From: Flavobacterium sp. KACC 22761
GTDB lineage: Bacteria > Bacteroidota > Bacteroidia > Flavobacteriales > Flavobacteriaceae
Direction of reading: 5' to 3'
Assembly: GCF_034058155.1 (NCBI RefSeq)
Contig: NZ_CP139148.1
Location: 2,914,001 to 2,978,000, forward strand
DNA length: 64,000 nucleotides
Part shown: piece by piece, positions 25,747 to 34,245 of the stretch
Position numbering within the stretch: the stretch's first letter is position 1
Layout: every line of letters starts with the position of its first letter
Notes under the pieces: generated by a model
Databases searched by the model: none
Told to the model about the DNA's origin: nothing
Seen by the model: only the letters and a program-made list of their open reading frames with translations
Translations under genes and position numbers: made by a program

Positions 25747-27078
25747 CTACAAAATCCCTCTCGCTTTAATTTCCAAATACTTATTAATAGCATCGAGAGT
25801 TAAGTTTTCTGGCTGCGTTAAAACCGAATGGATTCCGTATTTCTTTAATTCATTGACAATTAATCGTTTTTCAAACATGAATTTTTCAGCGATTATTTTG
25901 TCGTAAACTTCTTGAATCGTATCGGTTTTTTTGTTGATGATCGAATTTAGTTCGGTATTTTGGAAAAAGACAACAACTAAAAGATGGTTTTTTGCAATTC
26001 CTTTCAAATAAGGCAATTGGCGGTTTAAACCATCCATTGTTTCGAAATTGGTATATAAAATAATCAAACTTCTTTGATTGATGTTTTTCTTGATATCTAC
26101 ATACAATCGACTATAATCGCTTTCGAAAAAATCGGTTTTGATGTTGTACAAAGATTCAAGGATTTTTTGCATTTGCGAACCTCTTTTTTCTGCAAAAACT
26201 CTATTTTCTACTTTTTTAGAGAAAGAAAAAAGTCCAGCTTTGTCTTGTTTTTTCAGAATCACATTAGATAAAACCAAAGTCGAATTGATGGCATAATCGA
26301 GTAAACTTAAACCATCAAAAGGCATTTGCATTACGCGTCCTTTGTCAATCGCCATATAAACCGATTGCGATTTTTCGTCCTGAAATTGATTGACCATCAA
26401 AGCATTTTTCTTTGCAGTTGCTTTCCAGTTCAGCGTTCGCAAATCATCGCCTTGAACATATTCTTTAATTTGCTCAAATTCCATTGTGTGGCCAATTCGG
26501 CGGATTTTCTTGATTCCGTATTGATATAAATTGTTTGAAAAAGCCAACAAATCGTATTTTCTTAATTGGATGTAAGAAGGATACGTTGGAACCATTTGAT
26601 CGTTATTAAACGTAAATCTTCTCGAAATTAATCGCAAAGGTGAAGAAACATAAATGTTTAAATATCCAAAAAAATATTCGCTACGTTCTGTCGGGCGCAA
26701 GTCATAACTGATTTCTTTTTGTTGGGAAGCTTTTACAGTTTTGATAATTTTAAAATCACGAACTTGAAATTGAAACGGAATCTCATCAATTATTTTTACC
26801 GAAACTGGAAACGTATAATGATTTTTCAGAATCAAATTTATCGGATTTAAATCTCCATTTGATAATTTTTCAGGAGTAATTCGATCTGCCTCAAATCCTG
26901 TTCTGGTCAAATATAAAAGTAAAATATCAAGAGCCAAAAATGTGATCAAAACCAAAACTCCAAACCAAACCGCATTATAAATATTCGGAAAAATAAAAGC
27001 ACAAACAAACAGTCCTATTATGCCCGTTAGCACATAGAAAAAGAAGTTGTTGAGATATAGACTTTTTATAAACTTCAT
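25747..27078 (-). CDS. DUF58 protein, partner of MoxR ATPase
   Basis: A 443-aa protein with two N-terminal membrane helices (about 12-52), an Ig-like segment (LILKNHYTFPVSVKIIDEIPFQFQVRDF), and the DUF58 signature EFEQIKEYVQGDDLRTLNWKATAKKNALMVNQFQDEKSQSVYMAIDKGRVM followed by a vWA-like domain. DUF58 proteins usually occur next to MoxR ATPases and are thought to be membrane-side substrates or adaptors. The MoxR gene lies upstream after a 195-bp gap that holds palindromic repeats. Probable membrane component of the cluster. Confidence 0.92.
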   Translation of the reverse strand: MKFIKSLYLNNFFFYVLTGIIGLFVCAFIFPNIYNAVWFGVLVLITFLALDILLLYLTRTGFEADRITPEKLSNGDLNPINLILKNHYTFPVSVKIIDEIPFQFQVRDFKIIKTVKASQQKEISYDLRPTERSEYFFGYLNIYVSSPLRLISRRFTFNNDQMVPTYPSYIQLRKYDLLAFSNNLYQYGIKKIRRIGHTMEFEQIKEYVQGDDLRTLNWKATAKKNALMVNQFQDEKSQSVYMAIDKGRVMQMPFDGLSLLDYAINSTLVLSNVILKKQDKAGLFSFSKKVENRVFAEKRGSQMQKILESLYNIKTDFFESDYSRLYVDIKKNINQRSLIILYTNFETMDGLNRQLPYLKGIAKNHLLVVVFFQNTELNSIINKKTDTIQEVYDKIIAEKFMFEKRLIVNELKKYGIHSVLTQPENLTLDAINKYLEIKARGIL

Positions 27079-27119
27079 TTGTTTTGGTTCAAGTTTTTTA
27101 AAATTTCAGGTTTCAAGTT

Positions 27120-27241
27120 TGTCAGATTGAGCGGAGTTGAAGACCATCTTTGTGTCCTTCGACTTCGCTCAGAGTGACATGCATTTTGAGCAAATTTTTC
27201 GAATTTTAAGTTATACGTTGTCAGGCAGAGCGAAGTCGAAG
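27120..27241. repeat. Cluster of three REP-like units inside the MoxR-DUF58 gap
   Basis: Three copies of a 22-24 bp element: TGTCAGATTGAGCGGAGTTG (27120-27142), its inverted form CCTTCGACTTCGCTCAGAG (27156-27179), and TGTCAGGCAGAGCGAAGTCG (27219-27241). Adjacent opposite copies can fold as a hairpin. A related unit lies at 22891-22913. The family is a typical Flavobacterium interspersed palindrome. Confidence 0.75.
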
Positions 27242-27273
27242 CCATCTCACATTTTACGATTAACAATTCACAA

Positions 27274-28287
27274 TTATCTAGGAATCTCGACGGTTTCAAT
27301 AATTTGCTTGATAATTTCAGAACTTGTAATTCCTTCCATTTCTCTTTCTGGCGCTACGATTACACGATGTTGTAAAACCGGAATAGCGGCTTCTTTGATA
27401 TCTTCTGGAGTAACAAAGTCACGTCCGCGGATGGCAGCAAAACCTTTAGCGGCATTCAAAATAGCGATTGAAGCACGAGGAGAAGCACCTAAATATAAAA
27501 AGGCATTTTCTCTTGTATTCACTACAATTCGGGCAATGTATTCCAATAGATTTTGTTCTACTCTGATTTGTTTTATCAAGGCTTGATATTCTTTGATTTC
27601 TGCAGCAGAAAGCACCGCTTTTATAGCTTCTAATTTGCCATGATTTTCTAATAAATGCTCGCGCTGAATAATCAGGATTTCTTCATTTAATTTTGGATAA
27701 TCAATTGCGATTTTAAATAAAAAACGATCTAATTGCGCTTCTGGCAAGCGATAAGTTCCTTCTTGCTCAATTGGGTTTTGAGTTGCGATTACTAAAAATG
27801 GCGCCTCTAATTGGTATGCCGAACCGTCAATTGTAATTTGGCGCTCTTCCATAACTTCAAAAAGAGCGGCTTGTGTTTTTGCCGGCGCACGGTTGATCTC
27901 GTCAATTAAAATTAAATTAGAAAAAATAGGTCCTTTTTTAAATTCAAATTCTGAACTTTTTAAATTGAAAATTGAAGTTCCTAAAATATCTGACGGCATC
28001 AAATCTGGTGTAAACTGAATTCTGCTAAAATCAATATTTACCGTTTTTGCTAGCAATTTTGCGGTGATAGTTTTGGCAACTCCAGGAACACCTTCCAACA
28101 AAACATGGCCATTTGACAAAATAGCAACCAAAAGCTGGTCGACCATTTTATGTTGCCCAACGATTACAGTTTCTATTTCCTTTTTGATGGCATTTACATG
28201 CTCTAAAAGTGGCGTTAAGTTTATTCTGGTTTCAAAATTCACATTTTCGTTTGTGATTTCGTTTTCTGTGATGCTATTTTCGTCCAT
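27274..28287 (-). CDS. MoxR-family AAA+ ATPase
   Basis: A 337-aa AAA+ protein: Walker A EGVPGVAKTITAK, Walker B ILIDEINRAPAKTQAALFEVMEERQIT, sensor FLVIATQNPIEQEGTYRLPEAQLDRFLF, and the C-terminal lid GASPRASIAILNAAKGFAAIRGRDFVTPEDI. MoxR ATPases act as chaperones for assembly or activation of protein complexes, usually with DUF58 or vWA proteins. Here neighbours are DUF58, DUF4350, DUF4129, SpoIIM and RDD genes. It lies 41 bp after the DUF4350 gene in the same direction. Cytoplasmic. Confidence 0.95.
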   Translation of the reverse strand: MDENSITENEITNENVNFETRINLTPLLEHVNAIKKEIETVIVGQHKMVDQLLVAILSNGHVLLEGVPGVAKTITAKLLAKTVNIDFSRIQFTPDLMPSDILGTSIFNLKSSEFEFKKGPIFSNLILIDEINRAPAKTQAALFEVMEERQITIDGSAYQLEAPFLVIATQNPIEQEGTYRLPEAQLDRFLFKIAIDYPKLNEEILIIQREHLLENHGKLEAIKAVLSAAEIKEYQALIKQIRVEQNLLEYIARIVVNTRENAFLYLGASPRASIAILNAAKGFAAIRGRDFVTPEDIKEAAIPVLQHRVIVAPEREMEGITSSEIIKQIIETVEIPR

Positions 28288-28328
28288 GTCTTGGTATGTT
28301 TTCTTATGGTGAATTTCGGTTAAAAATA

Positions 28329-29534
28329 CTAATGTATAACTTTTTCGATTGCATTATTAATTCGGATCAAATCTTCTTCAAGACTACCGTGATAACTTTT
28401 TCGATGTTCATTAATCAAAAAGACAAGCTCTTGAATGTCGGCAATGTTTTTTCCTGTTTTGTGTTGCAGTTTTTTAATAAAATCATCGTCAAGCTTTGTG
28501 GTGTCAATCAAATATTCGTTTCGCATTTTTTCAAGGAAAAAAATGATTTTTTTGTCGATAATATTCGTGTGATCACCTTCTTGATAATATAAATTTCCGA
28601 TTGTTTTAGTAAAATCAACTGTTAAATTTGCCAATGGCTTCACGATCGGAACAATGCGTTGTTTTCGTTTGGCATTGAAAATAATGAAAATTAGTATTCC
28701 AAATATTCCAAACAAATAAGCCCATTTTAATGCTGGCTGACTAAAAATATAGCGCAACGGAGAACCTGAAACCGTTTCGTTGTTTTGTCCTTTTGTGTAC
28801 CAAAAAACATCTCCTTTTGGAATCTGAGACAACAAATTTTCAACATATTGATAGTGATTATTTCGTAGCAGATGAAAATTTGTAAAAGCCGCAGGTTGCG
28901 TGTGCAAATAAAAAGAACCGCCGTTGTAATTGACTTTTATAAAATTGATATGCTTTTCATTTTTTGCTGTGCTTTGATAACCCAAAACAGTAGTTTCAGC
29001 CGTATCAATTTTAGAAAAATAATCCTCAATAGCTTGTTTAAAGATGTATTTTTTCTTGCTAGCCTTTGGATTTGCCATCCAAATTGTCGTATTATGAACA
29101 GGCTTCAAATCATTTTTAACTGTCAGATTTAAACTGTCTAACAAAATTTGTGGAAAAGTTCGCATGCTTAAAAACGCACTATTCCCACGCGACACAAAGT
29201 AAAAAAGCTCTTTTACAGATTGCTCGTCAATATCGCCGTTGTTGGCAATATTCATAAAAGTGCCTTTTATTCTGTAATCTTCAACTAAAGTATCTGGATT
29301 GTATTTTGAATCTAAATATTCGTAAGGCGTTACGGTTGAAATTCGTTCAACTTTCTGATTTTTTAAAACCTTATTGATTTCTTGATTAAATACAAACAGT
29401 CCGTACGGGATTTTGTCGTGTACAGAAAAAGTAGGTCGCCAGTCAATTGGTTTTGGCTCTTTTTTGCCAGTAAGCAAAATCAAGCCAAAAATAAAAACCA
29501 GAACTCCTAGGTAAATTTTTATAGATCTATCCAT
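28329..29534 (-). CDS. DUF4350 membrane protein of the MoxR cluster
   Basis: A 401-aa protein with an N-terminal helix (IYLGVLVFIFGLILLTG), a large periplasmic domain that matches DUF4350 (DWRPTFSVHDKIPYGLFVFNQEI, GNSAFLSMRTFPQILLD), a second helix (WAYLFGIFGILIFIIFNA) near residue 270, and a cytoplasmic tail. DUF4350 proteins occur beside MoxR and DUF4129 genes. Its start overlaps the DUF4129 stop by 8 bp, so they are translationally coupled. Function unknown. Confidence 0.85.
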   Translation of the reverse strand: MDRSIKIYLGVLVFIFGLILLTGKKEPKPIDWRPTFSVHDKIPYGLFVFNQEINKVLKNQKVERISTVTPYEYLDSKYNPDTLVEDYRIKGTFMNIANNGDIDEQSVKELFYFVSRGNSAFLSMRTFPQILLDSLNLTVKNDLKPVHNTTIWMANPKASKKKYIFKQAIEDYFSKIDTAETTVLGYQSTAKNEKHINFIKVNYNGGSFYLHTQPAAFTNFHLLRNNHYQYVENLLSQIPKGDVFWYTKGQNNETVSGSPLRYIFSQPALKWAYLFGIFGILIFIIFNAKRKQRIVPIVKPLANLTVDFTKTIGNLYYQEGDHTNIIDKKIIFFLEKMRNEYLIDTTKLDDDFIKKLQHKTGKNIADIQELVFLINEHRKSYHGSLEEDLIRINNAIEKVIH

Positions 29535-30300
29535 GGTTAAAGGTTTTTATCGCTTTTTTAAATCGGTTTTCGGCTTTCAAGAAAATGGGTTCATTAATTT
29601 CAAATTCACCGTACCAAATGTAATTGTACAAATAAGATAAATAAGTGAATTCTTCTTTATGAACCGGACTTTTGATTTCATATAAATAATCCGAATTGGT
29701 TTTTTCAATATCCCATTCGATGTAATTATTTTGTGCCATAACTTTTAGCAGCCACAAATAATAATATCGAATCGCAATTCTTTTTTCACCAGAATGAATA
29801 TTTTCTGCAATCAGTTTTTCAAAATCCAAAAGATGAATATTCTTTTCTATATCAGAATAATAGATGTTCTTTTTTTGTGAATTTTTGCCAAAAATCCATT
29901 GTCCTTCTTTATTGATTAAAGCTTTTACAATCAAGAAAATAACAACAATAACTAGTAAACCTGCCAATACTTTAAAAAGAATCGCTACAAAATTTACTGA
30001 CGATTTATGATCGCTGAAAGTGAAAATTTTACTGAATAAGCGGGCAAGCCATTCTAGAAAATCATCCCAGAGGGTTTTTTCTGGTGGTTTTACTTCATAA
30101 ACAAAGTCTTCGCCTTTGTAGCGTTCTTTGAATTTTTTTTCAAAAGTTTTAGGTTCAACTGTTGCCGAATCGATTTGGATATCTTTCTCGGTATATTTTA
30201 TCGAAGCCATTTTTGGCGGTTCTTCAGTAACAAGAGAATCTTGTGCATTTGAAAAACTGCAGCTGAAAACAAAAAGTAAAATGAAGAAAATTTTATTCAT
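29527..30300 (-). CDS. DUF4129 membrane protein of the MoxR cluster
   Basis: A 257-aa protein with a signal peptide (MNKIFFILLFVFSCSFSNAQ), a Glu/Lys-rich periplasmic part, one central membrane helix (VNFVAILFKVLAGLLVIVVIFLIVKAL) and a cytoplasmic DUF4129 domain (RIAIRYYYLWLLKVMAQNNYIEWDIEKTNSDYLYEI...YLYNYIWYGEFEI). DUF4129 is often at the C-terminus of transglutaminase-type membrane proteins in MoxR clusters; here it stands alone. It lies 22 bp after the SpoIIM gene and overlaps the DUF4350 gene. Confidence 0.85.
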   Translation of the reverse strand: MNKIFFILLFVFSCSFSNAQDSLVTEEPPKMASIKYTEKDIQIDSATVEPKTFEKKFKERYKGEDFVYEVKPPEKTLWDDFLEWLARLFSKIFTFSDHKSSVNFVAILFKVLAGLLVIVVIFLIVKALINKEGQWIFGKNSQKKNIYYSDIEKNIHLLDFEKLIAENIHSGEKRIAIRYYYLWLLKVMAQNNYIEWDIEKTNSDYLYEIKSPVHKEEFTYLSYLYNYIWYGEFEINEPIFLKAENRFKKAIKTFNHG

Positions 30301-30322
30301 TATGGTTTCCGATTAAGTCAAT

Positions 30323-31294
30323 TTAGGCTGGTAATTGTTGTGTTTTTTTGTGGACGATAAAAGGATAAACCAAATAATAAAATGAAATTATTCCTAAGGT
30401 AAATAATATAATAAAACCACTTAGCCAATTTGGCATATCAATAGAATATCTTGTAATATAACCTTCTAAAAAACCTGCTGCAATGGTAAAAGGAAATGTA
30501 CTTAAATAAATTTTGAAACTATTTTTGAAGCCAATTTTAAACGAATTAAGTCTTGAAAACGTCTTTGGAAACAAAATAGAAGCACCTAACATAAATCCGC
30601 AGGCAGTTTCGATTACAATTCCGAAGATTTCCATCGCTCCGTGAATCCAAATCCCTCTAACACTTTTCCAGAAAACGCCTTGCTCATAAAAGAAATATTG
30701 AAAAGAACCCAACATAATTGAATTCTGCATGCTAATGTAAAAAGTTCCAATTCCGGCAATAATTCCAAAAAAGTAGCATTTTGCACCCACAAAAAGATTG
30801 TTTACTGTGATGGAAATAAAACTTCCCCAATTGCTTCCAGAACCGTAAACAGCCATTGGATTTCCTTTTTTAATGTTTTCTAAAGTTTGATTGACATAAT
30901 CATCGCCAAGAATAAGACGAACAAAATTTGGGTCATATTTTGCAGAAATCACTCCGATAGCAACAGTTACAAAAAATAAGATAAAGGCATAAATCAAATA
31001 ACGCCTGTATTGATAGACCAATAATGGAACTTCGGTTACAAAAAACTCGAGAACTCTGTTTTTTTCGGTTCTCTTGGTTTTGTAAATCTTTTGATAAATC
31101 TGCGATGCAAGGTGATTTAAGTAAATTACAGTTTTACTTTTAGGATAATACGTTTGTGCATACGACAAATCATTCATCATTTGAATGTACAAATTAGCTA
31201 ATTCGTCAGGATTTTTTTTAGCTTTACCAAAAATAGCTAGCTCAAATTCCAGCCATTTTTCTTTATTTTGTTTTATGAAGGCGATTTCTCTCAT
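30323..31294 (-). CDS. SpoIIM-family (stage II sporulation protein M-like) membrane protein
   Basis: A 323-aa integral membrane protein with five or six helices and the SpoIIM family pattern (FISITVNNLFVGAKCYFFGIIAGIGTFY, IHGAMEIFGIVIETACGFMLGASILFP). In sporulating Firmicutes SpoIIM is part of the engulfment machine with SpoIID and SpoIIP. In Bacteroidetes it accompanies RDD and MoxR genes and its role is unknown. Its ATG and that of the divergent RDD gene are separated by only 20 bp, so the two are expected to be tied in regulation. Confidence 0.9.
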   Translation of the reverse strand: MREIAFIKQNKEKWLEFELAIFGKAKKNPDELANLYIQMMNDLSYAQTYYPKSKTVIYLNHLASQIYQKIYKTKRTEKNRVLEFFVTEVPLLVYQYRRYLIYAFILFFVTVAIGVISAKYDPNFVRLILGDDYVNQTLENIKKGNPMAVYGSGSNWGSFISITVNNLFVGAKCYFFGIIAGIGTFYISMQNSIMLGSFQYFFYEQGVFWKSVRGIWIHGAMEIFGIVIETACGFMLGASILFPKTFSRLNSFKIGFKNSFKIYLSTFPFTIAAGFLEGYITRYSIDMPNWLSGFIILFTLGIISFYYLVYPFIVHKKTQQLPA

Positions 31295-31314
31295 TGCACG
31301 CTAAAATATAAAAT

Positions 31315-32064
31315 ATGTCAGAATTATCTATTAACACAACACAAAATGTCAAAATAAATTTTATATCGGCTTCGGTAGGAGAGCGGTTAGGTGCTTATTT
31401 TATTGATTTAGGAGTCAAAATTGCCTACATTTTGGTGGTGTGGTTTGTCTTTTTTAGTTGGTTGAAACTGGGCCTTATAATAGATAATTTAGACAGTTGG
31501 TCAGAAAGAGCTATTGTGTTATTGTTTGGTATTCCACTTATATTTTATTCCCTTGCTTTAGAAAGTTTTTTTGAGGGACAATCGATCGGAAAAATATTGG
31601 TGAAGATAAAAGTCGTTAAAATTGATGGCTATCAAGCGGGATTTGGCGATTATTTAATTCGCTGGTTTTTTGGAACAGTTGACTTTTTTATTCCGCCATT
31701 TTATGGGTTGGTGGCACTGATTACCGCGATTTCAAATAGTAAAACGCAACGTCTTGGAGATATGGCGGCAGGAACAGCCGTAATTACACTAAAAAACAAA
31801 ATCGATATTAGTCATACAATTTTAGAAGATATTGGAACAGCTTATGTGCCAACTTATCCACTGGTGATTAAATTATCGGATAATGATATGCGAATTATCA
31901 AAGAGACTTTCAAAAAAGCGGCTGCCAAAAATGATTTTGAGATTATTGGAAAATTAGTCGCCAAAATTGAAAGCGTTACCGGAATTAAAAATCAATCTGG
32001 AAACAACAGCGATTTTATTCGTGTGGTTTTGAAAGATTATAATTTCTATACGCAGAATATGTAG
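31315..32064 (+). CDS. RDD-family membrane protein
   Basis: A 249-aa protein with the RDD domain: SVGERLGAYFIDLGVKIAYILVVW (R and D in the first helix), LALESFFEGQSIGKILVKIKVV and DYLIRWFFG, the Arg-Asp-Asp signature and the FEGQS.GK loop. A soluble C-terminal part with ISHTILEDIGTAYVPTYPLVIKLSDNDMRIIKETFKKAA follows. RDD proteins are thought to be small transporters or sensors. The divergent start with SpoIIM, 20 bp apart, and recurrent RDD-SpoIIM-MoxR clustering link it to the cluster. Confidence 0.9.
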   Translation: MSELSINTTQNVKINFISASVGERLGAYFIDLGVKIAYILVVWFVFFSWLKLGLIIDNLDSWSERAIVLLFGIPLIFYSLALESFFEGQSIGKILVKIKVVKIDGYQAGFGDYLIRWFFGTVDFFIPPFYGLVALITAISNSKTQRLGDMAAGTAVITLKNKIDISHTILEDIGTAYVPTYPLVIKLSDNDMRIIKETFKKAAAKNDFEIIGKLVAKIESVTGIKNQSGNNSDFIRVVLKDYNFYTQNM

Positions 32065-32304
32065 CGTTCTAAGTTTCTGAGTTTCTAAGTTTCTAAGCTT
32101 GTTCTTAGATTCGATTGCTTTTTACATTATCTATTATTATAAACTTTGCGACTTGACGTCTTTGCGAGATTTTTTTCTAGTTTTTCAGTTTACAAAGTTC
32201 CCATAACTTTGATTTGGATTTAATTTTTTAAATTTAACAAGTTTAATATTTAGAAAAGGAGTGACCGAAAAGCCTAAGAGTAGGAAAACTTAAGTGTAAA
32301 TACC
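32065..32304. other. Intergenic 240 bp with AGTTTCTAAG repeats and a solitary repeat arm
   Basis: The first half holds short tandem copies of AGTTTCTAAG and, at 32141-32169, one copy of the AAACTTTGCGACTTGACG-type element whose paired form lies at 39681-39748. The second half is plain AT-rich DNA that must hold the promoter of the next gene; no clear TAnnTTTG box was identified. Confidence 0.4.
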
Positions 32305-33153
32305 ATGAAAATTAAGAAAGCTGCCACGTTATTACTATTATTTTTTGTTTGTGTTTTTTCTTTCGCTCAAGGCGGAAAAAAATTAGACAAAATCATAAAA
32401 AGAGATTACACAATTATTGAGGGTACAATTTCTAAGATATCTGATAAAACTGTCGAATATTCTTTGCCTGGCGAAACTCTTTTAATAGTTCTTGATGTTT
32501 CTCAAATTGCTCGAATCGATTTTGCCAGCGGACGCTCCCAAACTTTTGATGTAACACCATCAAATTCGGTTTCTGATAATTCGGGACAAACTATTATTGC
32601 TGGCGAAATGAAGCCAAATACAATTGCAGTACTTCCAGTTCCTTTTTTAAACTCAGATACACAGCAAAGTTCGGAGGAAATGGCAAAATTTGGTCAAAAC
32701 GATATGTATAACAAATTATTGGATAAATCTGGAAATATTGCACCGCTGACAGTGCAGGATTTAAGAACAACCAACAGTTTATTGAGCAAAGCAGGAATAG
32801 ATTATCGCAATATTGATTCAACCCCAATTGAAGATCTTGAAAAAATATTAGGCGTTGATAATATTGTTGCTGCAAAAGTTTCGTTTACAATTGGAACCGG
32901 TACAACTGCAACTACTTACAACAGCGGAAACGCAAAAGTGAGCAACAATAATAAAAAAGTGACTACAAACGATTATTCGACTACAACTGCAAATAATCAG
33001 CAATATTACTATTACACCGTTTATTTTGATATGTACAAAAATAGGTCAAAAATATACTCTCAAACGCGCAAACCATTTTTAGCCGTTAAAGACAGCTGGA
33101 TGGAATCTGTTCAGTATTTATTGAAAAGAAGTCCAATTTACGTTAAAAAATAA
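32305..33153 (+). CDS. Secreted protein with CsgG-like nucleotide-free fold, function unknown
   Basis: A 282-aa protein with a signal peptide (MKIKKAATLLLLFFVCVFSFAQ). A first beta part (IEGTISKISDKTVEYSLPGETLLIVLDVSQIARIDFASGR) is followed by AVLPVPFLNSDTQQSSEEMAKFGQNDMYNKLLDK and TSLDLRTTNSLL-like helices, with EKILGVDNIVAAKVSF; this strand-helix order resembles CsgG/TolB-N domains that assemble at the outer membrane. A Thr/Ser/Asn-rich stretch and a final beta domain follow. The CsgG link is by general pattern only. It precedes a small PH-domain gene by 11 bp. Confidence 0.6.
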   Translation: MKIKKAATLLLLFFVCVFSFAQGGKKLDKIIKRDYTIIEGTISKISDKTVEYSLPGETLLIVLDVSQIARIDFASGRSQTFDVTPSNSVSDNSGQTIIAGEMKPNTIAVLPVPFLNSDTQQSSEEMAKFGQNDMYNKLLDKSGNIAPLTVQDLRTTNSLLSKAGIDYRNIDSTPIEDLEKILGVDNIVAAKVSFTIGTGTTATTYNSGNAKVSNNNKKVTTNDYSTTTANNQQYYYYTVYFDMYKNRSKIYSQTRKPFLAVKDSWMESVQYLLKRSPIYVKK

Positions 33154-33164
33154 GAAAGTAAAAA

Positions 33165-33584
33165 ATGGTAAAATTTAAATCTAAAATTGACCTGTGGTTG
33201 GTTGCGTTCTTAATTTTAATTTTCGGATTCCAGTTGGCACACTTCGTACAAGTTCAAAAATGGGTTAGTTTTATTTTTATGCTTTCTGTAAGTGCTTTTA
33301 TTGTTCACTTGTTTGCAACTACTTTTTATGAAATAGAAAATGATAAACTTAGAATTAAATCGGGTTTTCTGGTGAACTCTTTGATTGAAATTAAAAATAT
33401 AAAAAAGATTTCTGAAACTTTTAATGTTTTGAGTTCGCCAGCACTTTCGTTGGACCGACTAGAAATTTTTTATGGAAAAAACAATTCGATATTAATTTCT
33501 CCAAAAGACAAAAACGGATTTTTTGAAGCCATAAAAAAAATAAACCCGGATGTAGAAATAGTTTTAAAAAATAAGCAGAATTAA
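33165..33584 (+). CDS. Small membrane protein with PH-like domain
   Basis: A 139-aa protein with two N-terminal membrane helices (LWLVAFLILIFGFQLAHF and WVSFIFMLSVSAFIVHLFA), then a bacterial PH-like (YyaB-type) domain FYEIENDKLRIKSGFLVNSLIEIKNIKKISETFN...LEIFYGKNNSILISPKDKNGFFEAI. Function unknown. It is 11 bp downstream of the previous gene and likely co-transcribed. Confidence 0.75.
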   Translation: MVKFKSKIDLWLVAFLILIFGFQLAHFVQVQKWVSFIFMLSVSAFIVHLFATTFYEIENDKLRIKSGFLVNSLIEIKNIKKISETFNVLSSPALSLDRLEIFYGKNNSILISPKDKNGFFEAIKKINPDVEIVLKNKQN

Positions 33585-33635
33585 GGACAACCTTTGCACC
33601 TTTGCAACTCTGAACCTTTGTAACTCAATAAAAAA

Positions 33636-34238
33636 ATGTTCCACATATTAGATCTTATCGGTACAATGGCTTTTGCCATGTCAGGCGTTTTAACGGCAAT
33701 GCATAAAAAACTGGATCCGTTTGGGGTTTTTATTATTGCATTTGTAACGGCCGTTGGTGGCGGAACACTGCGTGATGTTTTGATTGGGCGCACTCCTGTG
33801 GGCTGGATGCGTGATATGCAGTACGTTTATGTGATTATTATTGGTTATTTTTTGGCTATAATTTTCAGAAAAAGCTTTGACAAACTTCGAACTTCTTTGT
33901 TTCTTTTTGATACAATTGGTCTTGGTGTTTTTACATTAATTGGTTTAGAAAGAGGACTTATAACAGGACTTCATCCCGTAATTTGTATTGCGTTGGGAAC
34001 CATGACAGCTTGCTTTGGAGGCGTGATCAGAGATATTTTGTGCAATGAGATCCCAAATGTTTTTAGAGAAGAAATCTATGCAACAATCTGTATTTTAGGC
34101 GGAATCGTGTTTTTTGGTTTACGAAAAATGAATCTTAATGACGACATTTTATATTTGGTTACTTCATTGGTAATCATTGTAGTCCGATTGATGGCAGTAA
34201 AGTACAAATGGCACTTGAAAGCATTCGATCATAAGTAA
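33636..34238 (+). CDS. TRIC/YvgT-family membrane protein (trimeric intracellular cation channel-like)
   Basis: A 200-aa protein with about seven membrane helices in two repeated halves. The family marks are GTMAFAMSGVLTAMHKKLDPFGVFIIAFVTAVGGGTLRDVLIGRTPVGWM and, in the second half, ALGTMTACFGGVIRDILCNEIPNVF: each half has the GG..RD..(I/C).. kink. Prokaryotic homologues of TRIC channels conduct K+; physiological role is unproven. The start is 51 bp after the preceding gene. It ends 7 bp before the FemAB-like gene. Confidence 0.87.
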   Translation: MFHILDLIGTMAFAMSGVLTAMHKKLDPFGVFIIAFVTAVGGGTLRDVLIGRTPVGWMRDMQYVYVIIIGYFLAIIFRKSFDKLRTSLFLFDTIGLGVFTLIGLERGLITGLHPVICIALGTMTACFGGVIRDILCNEIPNVFREEIYATICILGGIVFFGLRKMNLNDDILYLVTSLVIIVVRLMAVKYKWHLKAFDHK

Positions 34239-34245
34239 TTTGAAG

